From: MED-G82 sp964342675
Lineage (GTDB): Bacteria > Pseudomonadota > Gammaproteobacteria > Magnimaribacterales > D2472
Length of the DNA stretch: 37,728 nt
NCBI GenBank assembly: GCA_964342675.1
Contig: CAYFFR010000012.1
Coordinates: forward strand, 1 to 37,728
Direction: 5' to 3'
In this document: in pieces, positions 33,015-37,728 of the stretch
Position numbering within the stretch: the first letter of the stretch is position 1
Layout of the letters: each line of letters begins with the position of its first letter
Position numbers and translations under genes: made by a program
Notes under the pieces: generated by a model
What the model was told of the DNA's origin: nothing
Seen by the model: only the letters and a program-made list of their open reading frames with translations
Databases searched by the model: none

Positions 33015-33841
33015 AAAAGCTGATGTTTAGATGTTATTTTATGCGGAAACTGTCCGACTTGATGCGCTCTCTCCATTTCTATAAGATTTATTTCTTCTAA
33101 AATCTCAAAATTTTCTTTATATTTTATGGGTTTGCTTGAAATATTCCTATAATTCTCTGTTTTAAGCCATTTTGAATCTGCATCAATGGTGATTAATTTT
33201 AATTCTATTTTGTCCTTCGTTGCCTCAAGCAGCTCTTGATACGGGTTAGAGTAATCTTTCTTGACGATCTTCTTGTCTTCAGAATAAAAATGACCATATC
33301 CCCTAGGAGTTTGTAAATAATCACAGCCAACTAACTTAGCTTTTGCAAACCCCATATATATGGCCATGCCAATAGCAGCGTATAATCCACCAGCCATAAA
33401 ACTAAAACACCCTGTAGCATCAATGAAAGTAGGATCAGGAATTTTCTTACCAAAATGATGTAAAAAATACGTATTCTTAGTTGGTGCCCCTAAATAATTC
33501 GTCACACTTGTAAATAAATTTATATTTTTAAATCTCTTAATATTTTTTCTAAATAGATTCCCGATTATATTTTCAGCAAATTTTTGATCATATGGATTCT
33601 TAAAGTATTTATAAAATAAAAAAGATTCTGGTAAAACATATGCACAAGTCTTTAAGTTTTTGAAGTCTTTATGTAAAACCATCAAATTAATACTGATTGA
33701 ATGCAAATCTTGGAAATCGTTTAGATGAATATATTTAATTGATGCGCCATTACCGAAAATATAACAAGTCTTATCTTTATACAGGTTAAGAAATTTGTAG
33801 TTCTTCTTTAAAAGAGTTTTATATATTGGATCAAGTATCAT
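33011..33841 (-). CDS. Small MptE/DUF115- or GT42-like protein, candidate nonulosonate transferase
   Basis: About 276 residues from ATG 33841 (a TTG at 33859 would add six). Numbering from the TTG, it has I-F-G-N-G-A-S-I near residues 34-41, then a hydrophobic S-I-N-L-M, and later A-G-G-L-Y-A-A-I-G-M-A-I-Y-M-G-F (156-171) leading to L-V-G-C-D-Y (176-181) and G-H-F-Y (189-192). The order G-N-G-x-S, then an A-x-x-x-G-[aromatic] helix, G-x-D-[YF] and a later His matches GT42 sialyltransferases (Cst type) and the related MptE-like domain of Maf glycosyltransferases. Its position directly ahead of pseC supports transfer of the pse-derived sugar. This is inference; no family is certain. Confidence 0.6.
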   Translation of the reverse strand: MILDPIYKTLLKKNYKFLNLYKDKTCYIFGNGASIKYIHLNDFQDLHSISINLMVLHKDFKNLKTCAYVLPESFLFYKYFKNPYDQKFAENIIGNLFRKNIKRFKNINLFTSVTNYLGAPTKNTYFLHHFGKKIPDPTFIDATGCFSFMAGGLYAAIGMAIYMGFAKAKLVGCDYLQTPRGYGHFYSEDKKIVKKDYSNPYQELLEATKDKIELKLITIDADSKWLKTENYRNISSKPIKYKENFEILEEINLIEMERAHQVGQFPHKITSKHQLL

Positions 33842-33867
33842 TATATTAATTAGGATCAACTAAAGAT

Positions 33868-35646
33868 TTAATTATCTTTATTGCTTAAAGAATTTTTATC
33901 TAATAAATCTTTATAGTCTCCTATATTAGTTATTCTTCCATCTTTTATTTCATAGATTTGATCACACTCTTTGAGTGTTGATATTCTATGTGCAACTAAG
34001 ATCATGGTTAGGTCATCACTTAAATTGTAGATTGTGTTCATCACCTCATTTTCGGTTTGTTCATCTAAAGAGCTTGTTGCCTCATCAAAAATTACCAATC
34101 CAGCTTTTTTATACAAAGCACGAGCAATGCCAATTCTTTGTCTCTGCCCACCACTTAACTTAATTCCGCGCTCTCCAACAATTAGATTGAGGCCATCCTG
34201 TCTTTCATCTAGAAATTTTGAAATTAAAGATTGGTCAGCTACTTTCTGTACAAGATTATAATCAATCTTATCTTCCTCTAATCCAAAAGCTATATTTTCA
34301 GCAATAGTCGCATCTGCAAGAAATATATTTTGTGGAACATGGGAAACCAAAGCATGCAATCTTTGAACGTTGTTAGGATTCACTTCCTCATTATCAATAG
34401 TTATTGAGCCATTTGTTGGTATAAGAAGTCCCATTAAAATATCTAAGAAAGTGCTTTTGCCAGCGCCAGTCTCGCCAACCAAACCTATTTTAGTGCCTTT
34501 CTTGATTTCAATATCTATAGAATCAAGTACTAACTTGTGATTATTTTTATATTGAAAAGAGATATTTTTTAACTTTATTGAAGTATGAAAATTTAGCGGT
34601 TCATGCTCACCAACTTTAACAATATGTTCAGGCATTTCTTGTTTTAGTAAATCTAAGACATCAATAAGTGACTCTCTACTACCAACCACTACTGACCAAT
34701 TACCATAAATCTGTTGCATTAAAGGCAAAAGTCTCTGTGCACCTAGGGCTAATACTCCAATTAATGGAAGTGCTCTACTAATGCCGCCTTCAGATCTGAA
34801 TATCACCACAATAAAAATAGCAATTAGTATCATGCCCAGCGACTCCATTGCATACCTTGGGGCCTGGTTCATAAAGCGATTACTTCCACCAGAACGCATT
34901 AACTTAACAATTGAAGTACTATAGATTTTTTTATATACCCATTGGGTTCCATCCAACAATACATCCCTGATTGCTCCAAGACCTTCTTGCAATGACTTCA
35001 CAACTCTCGTTTGCTGATTGGCTATCACAATGCTATTTTTATTTAGCCTGCTGTTGGTGTAAAAAGCGGTGATGCCATAAGCAAAAGCAAAAATTGCTGC
35101 TGATAATAATGCTACAGTAGGATCAATCAATACCAGTGTAGTCATAATTGAAATAAATAAGAATAATGAAGTTATAACAGTGACTATTGAAATTAAGACA
35201 TTAGTTGCAGCATTTACCTTCTGAGTAATGCCACTTATGATTTCGCTACTACTTCGTGCAATATGAATATCATATGGCTGATATAAGGTTTTCTCATATA
35301 CATTGATGCTTAATTCAGCACCAGTTGAATTGGATAACAAAATACTGGTTCTAAGAAGAATCAAGCGCATAATACCAGCAACTAATGCTGCGGTAGCAAA
35401 AGCTATAGCCAAGGGAATAATAATATCTTGGCTATCAGTGAAGCCAAATGACTTTAGTATTGACCCCACTATCTGTATTTCAAAAACACTATCTGGATCA
35501 GTTATCACTGCTATAAATGGGAATATAGCACTCAAACTTATGACTTCTGTGAAAGATGTAATGATGGTGAGTAAAAGCAAAAAGAAAAACTGGCGTTTTC
35601 TTTTCTTTTCAAGAAAAGTCCAAAGTTCAAATAATAATTTAAACAT
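33868..35646 (-). CDS. ABC transporter, membrane-NBD fusion (PglK/MsbA-like lipid-linked oligosaccharide flippase)
   Basis: A 592-residue half-transporter that should act as a homodimer. Residues 1-330 contain about six membrane helices (for example 20-47, 78-100, 150-173, 180-197, 270-283, 293-310). The NBD (about 350-592) has Walker A G-E-T-G-A-G-K-S-T (391-399), Q-loop P-Q-N (438-440), signature L-S-G-G-Q (497-501), Walker B L-V-I-F-D-E (517-522) and H-loop His553. The wording around these is close to PglK (WlaB) and MsbA. No Wzx is found, so it probably flips the undecaprenyl-linked repeat unit, as PglK does; export of another lipid is the alternative. It is 8 bases from both neighbours. 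Confidence 0.88.
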   Translation of the reverse strand: MFKLLFELWTFLEKKRKRQFFFLLLLTIITSFTEVISLSAIFPFIAVITDPDSVFEIQIVGSILKSFGFTDSQDIIIPLAIAFATAALVAGIMRLILLRTSILLSNSTGAELSINVYEKTLYQPYDIHIARSSSEIISGITQKVNAATNVLISIVTVITSLFLFISIMTTLVLIDPTVALLSAAIFAFAYGITAFYTNSRLNKNSIVIANQQTRVVKSLQEGLGAIRDVLLDGTQWVYKKIYSTSIVKLMRSGGSNRFMNQAPRYAMESLGMILIAIFIVVIFRSEGGISRALPLIGVLALGAQRLLPLMQQIYGNWSVVVGSRESLIDVLDLLKQEMPEHIVKVGEHEPLNFHTSIKLKNISFQYKNNHKLVLDSIDIEIKKGTKIGLVGETGAGKSTFLDILMGLLIPTNGSITIDNEEVNPNNVQRLHALVSHVPQNIFLADATIAENIAFGLEEDKIDYNLVQKVADQSLISKFLDERQDGLNLIVGERGIKLSGGQRQRIGIARALYKKAGLVIFDEATSSLDEQTENEVMNTIYNLSDDLTMILVAHRISTLKECDQIYEIKDGRITNIGDYKDLLDKNSLSNKDN

Positions 35647-35654
35647 GATTAATG

Positions 35655-36665
35655 TTATGTTACCGAATTATTTTGGTAAAACTTATAAGAGCTTTCACAC
35701 ATCTCTTTCAAGCCTCTATTAGCATGCCAATGAAGCTGCTTATTAGCTCTGTTTGGTGAAGCCACACTCTCACTTATATCGCCTGGTCGCCTAGATAAAA
35801 CCTTAATTGGGATGTGTATGTTATTAGTTTTTTCAAAAATCTTAACTAACTCTAACACACTGCATCCTTTCCCAGTGCCAAGATTAAAAATAGAGCAGTT
35901 TTGATTAATATTAGATAAGGTAAACTCTAAGGCTGATATATGTGCTTCCGATAAATCAGTAATATGGATATAGTCTCTTATACCAGTTCCGTCATTAGTC
36001 TCATAATCATCACCATAAATCCCTATATGATCTTTTTGTCCTAAAGCAACTAAATTAATTATCGGCATAATATTATTTGGTTCTTTATTAATAAACTCTC
36101 CTAACAAACCAGACTTATGTGCTCCTACAGGATTAAAGTATCGGAGTATGCAAGCACGAAAATCCTGATTGGAATTACAGCAATCCTGAATAATGGATTC
36201 AACTTCCATCTTATATTGACCATACGGATTAATTGGGTTTAAGGGATGGCTTTCATCAATTGGTAATGTTTGCGGAGCTCCATATACAGTCGCACTACTA
36301 CTAAAAACTAAATTAAATATTTTTAATTCTTCCATAGATTGGATTAAATTCTTAGATCCTACAACATTGTTTTCATAATATGAGTCGGGATCGGCTACAG
36401 ATTCGGAAACAGATTTGAGTCCTGCAAGATGAATTACGGCATCTACATTAAAAATGCTCAATGCATTATGTATTGATCCTTTATCTCTTAAATCACCCTC
36501 AATAAATTCTACGTTTGCTCCATAAACCTCTTTGATGGTATCTAAATAATCTATACTTGAATTAGATAAATTATCAAAAATTACTGGGGTATATTCTGAG
36601 TTTAGGAAAGAAGAAACTATATTTGATCCAATATAACCAAGTCCACCGGTTAATAAAACATTCAT
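35655..36665 (-). CDS. galE: UDP-glucose 4-epimerase
   Basis: A 336-residue SDR, like E. coli GalE (338). Motifs: T-G-G-L-G-Y-I-G (6-13), H-L-A-G-L-K-S-V-S-E-S-V (79-90), S-S-S-A-T-V-Y-G (122-129), Y148-x-x-x-K152 in N-P-Y-G-Q-Y-K, and R-Y-F-N-P-V-G-A-H near residue 175. It interconverts UDP-glucose and UDP-galactose; the HexNAc forms may also be accepted, which sequence alone does not settle. Spacing is 15 bases from wzz and 8 to the ABC gene. It makes the UDP-galactose-type donor; with Ugd, UDP-galacturonate via another epimerase is conceivable. Confidence 0.93.
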   Translation of the reverse strand: MNVLLTGGLGYIGSNIVSSFLNSEYTPVIFDNLSNSSIDYLDTIKEVYGANVEFIEGDLRDKGSIHNALSIFNVDAVIHLAGLKSVSESVADPDSYYENNVVGSKNLIQSMEELKIFNLVFSSSATVYGAPQTLPIDESHPLNPINPYGQYKMEVESIIQDCCNSNQDFRACILRYFNPVGAHKSGLLGEFINKEPNNIMPIINLVALGQKDHIGIYGDDYETNDGTGIRDYIHITDLSEAHISALEFTLSNINQNCSIFNLGTGKGCSVLELVKIFEKTNNIHIPIKVLSRRPGDISESVASPNRANKQLHWHANRGLKEMCESSYKFYQNNSVT

Positions 36666-36680
36666 GTCATTTATTTTTAT

Positions 36681-37625
36681 CTATCGCGATTTACGAATAA
36701 CAAAACCATCCACAAGGCAATAAATAATTGACAACAATAGCCCAAAGAAAGTTCCAAATATACATATCAATGATCTTCTTGGTCTAGATTTTTTTTCAGG
36801 GATATATGGTGTATCCAATTGGTATAAAAGATAATCCTGCCTAACGTTTGCTAACATCTGTGTTTCAAGTTGTGACTGTATCAATCTATTAATTGATAAT
36901 CTGACATCAGCATACTTATTCACTTCAAGTTGTTCATTCAAGAACTCGATTGCTCTCATAGCTTGAGCTATATCTCTATTTCTTTCTAAATTATTTAGTT
37001 CATTAATTATTAAATCAGTTAAATAATATGCAAACTCTGGAGATTTGTGCTCGACTGAGATTGTAAGAAGGCCAGTATCAAAATCTAAAAATATATCCAC
37101 AAGTGATGTAAAGGACTTATGGGCATCTAAAAAAGACATTACAGCTTGATTTCCATTATCATCAGTTGCTTGCCATCCTGACTCTACATCAAATAAGTTA
37201 GAATCATAAATAATGTCCTTAGTTTCTTTGTTGTATGCTTTGGTTGCAATGACTCCCTCTAAGACTCCATCAAAATTCATAATATGTCGAAAAAAATCTC
37301 TTGATAGAATAGTTTGCTTAGCAATCATAGCTTTGTCAGAAATACTTACCTTACTAATATTTATGCCTGCTAAGGCTGCTAGGCCACTATAAGCTGAACC
37401 GGAGCCTGCACTAATTGTATTAGTTCCACCTGAAAGCTCTAAAATACTACTGGACTTAAAATAGTTAGGCAATGATAAAGAATATATCACTGAAAGAATT
37501 GCAAATACCCCTGTTATTACTACCACAATACTTTTTCTTTCCCAGACGGTCATAAAGATTTGACTTAGGTCTAGTTCTATAGATTTAGAGGTATTATTCA
37601 TTTTATCTTCGTTTTCTATACTCAT
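36681..37625 (-). CDS. wzz: Wzz-type chain-length determinant (PCP-1)
   Basis: Inner-membrane protein of 314 residues. The first transmembrane helix lies at about 32-52 (start S-I-V-V-V-I-T-G), a large periplasmic part with heptad-like helices at about 215-265 follows, then a proline/basic stretch (271-284) before the second helix (285-304). This topology and length fit polysaccharide co-polymerases of class 1 (Wzz), which set polymer length with Wzy. There is no kinase domain, so it is not Wzc. Start is uncertain: ATG 37625 is longest, but the likely -10 box sits 8 bases upstream, so an mRNA starting there would be almost leaderless; ATG 37601 (Met9), with GAAGA ahead, may be the true start. 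Confidence 0.87.
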   Translation of the reverse strand: MSIENEDKMNNTSKSIELDLSQIFMTVWERKSIVVVITGVFAILSVIYSLSLPNYFKSSSILELSGGTNTISAGSGSAYSGLAALAGINISKVSISDKAMIAKQTILSRDFFRHIMNFDGVLEGVIATKAYNKETKDIIYDSNLFDVESGWQATDDNGNQAVMSFLDAHKSFTSLVDIFLDFDTGLLTISVEHKSPEFAYYLTDLIINELNNLERNRDIAQAMRAIEFLNEQLEVNKYADVRLSINRLIQSQLETQMLANVRQDYLLYQLDTPYIPEKKSRPRRSLICIFGTFFGLLLSIIYCLVDGFVIRKSR

Positions 37626-37633
37626 AGTACGTG

Positions 37634-37665
37634 ATTATAAAGTAAAAAATGCATGAGTTTAGCAA
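37634..37665 (-). promoter_or_regulatory. Candidate promoter of the polysaccharide operon
   Basis: In the 48-base gap between the tRNA-Leu and wzz, the minus strand has TATAAT (37634-37639), a perfect -10. A TTGCTA (37660-37665) lies 20 bases upstream, longer than the ideal 17, so the -35 is weak. Transcription may also read through from the upstream tRNA-Leu. No ops/JUMPstart element (GGCGGTAG) was found in this gap. Confidence 0.45.
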
Positions 37666-37673
37666 ATTTTAAC

Positions 37674-37728
37674 TGGTGCCCAGGGCCGGACTTGAACCGG
37701 CACGAAGTTGCCTTCGAGGGATTTTAAG
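37674..37728 (-). tRNA. tRNA-Leu(TAA), 3' part (5' end outside window)
   Basis: On the minus strand the window opens inside the anticodon loop: C-TTAAAA preceding the stem TCCCT gives anticodon TAA (Leu). A long variable arm follows (CGAAG-GCAA-CTTCG), a class II feature, then the T-arm GCCGG-TTCAAGT-CCGGC, the 3' acceptor strand and encoded CCA ending at 37674. The 5' half is off the edge. It reads in the same direction as the operon, 48 bases upstream of wzz. Its 3' end faces the variable locus, a frequent integration position, but no direct repeat of this end was noticed on the far side. Confidence 0.93.

Noticed and set aside
37626..37673. JUMPstart/ops element upstream of the operon
   Set aside because: No GGCGGTAG or close variant is present in the short leader.

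Overview
The window is AT-rich (by eye about one third G+C) and gene-dense. It holds one long surface-polysaccharide locus of 33 genes, all read on the minus strand. At the left edge is the 3' end of an unrelated plus-strand gene that converges on the locus. At the right edge is the 3' part of a tRNA-Leu(TAA). The outer-membrane export genes (Wza, YjbH and YjbF types) and the lipoprotein signal indicate a Gram-negative, most likely gammaproteobacterial, genome. Low G+C and almost no intergenic space suggest a streamlined, perhaps marine, lineage; that last point is a guess and no marker gene fixes the taxon. No transposase, integrase, CRISPR array or rRNA was seen, and no gap between genes exceeds about 60 bases.

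Layout in transcription order (right to left): tRNA-Leu; a promoter candidate; a Wzz chain-length protein; GalE; a PglK/MsbA-like ABC exporter; a small protein resembling MptE/GT42 sialyltransferases; pseudaminic acid genes pseC, pseG, pseH and pseI (31.8-29.2 kb); a DUF4910 peptidase-like protein, a CitE/HpcH-like lyase and an AAC(3)-like acyltransferase; two LIC12162-family transferases flanking an FkbM methyltransferase; a Gfo/Idh/MocA oxidoreductase; a GmhA-like SIS isomerase; a second FkbM methyltransferase; and a 621-residue putative transferase. A CDP-6-deoxyhexose set follows (CDP-glucose 4,6-dehydratase, RmlC-like cupin, glucose-1-phosphate cytidylyltransferase, SDR), then a GT2, the Wzy polymerase and a GT4. 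Next come the UDP-L-FucNAc set fnlA-fnlB-fnlC with a WbuB-like transferase, UDP-glucose dehydrogenase, and finally the export genes wza, yjbH and yjbF, ending at a bidirectional terminator.

Taken together the genes make several activated sugars: UDP-L-FucNAc, a pseudaminic-acid-type nonulosonate, a CDP-6-deoxyhexose, UDP-glucuronate and a UDP-galactose-type donor. Glycosyltransferases assemble them on a lipid carrier, the ABC protein probably flips the unit because no Wzx is present, Wzy and Wzz polymerise it, and a Wza/YjbH/YjbF apparatus exports the polymer. Not seen in the window: an initiating phosphoglycosyltransferase, Wzx, Wzc/Wzb, PseB, PseF, RfbH and YjbG. The least understood part is the 19.3-29.2 kb block, where several sugar-tailoring enzymes of uncertain substrate are packed with the paired LIC12162 transferases next to the pse genes.
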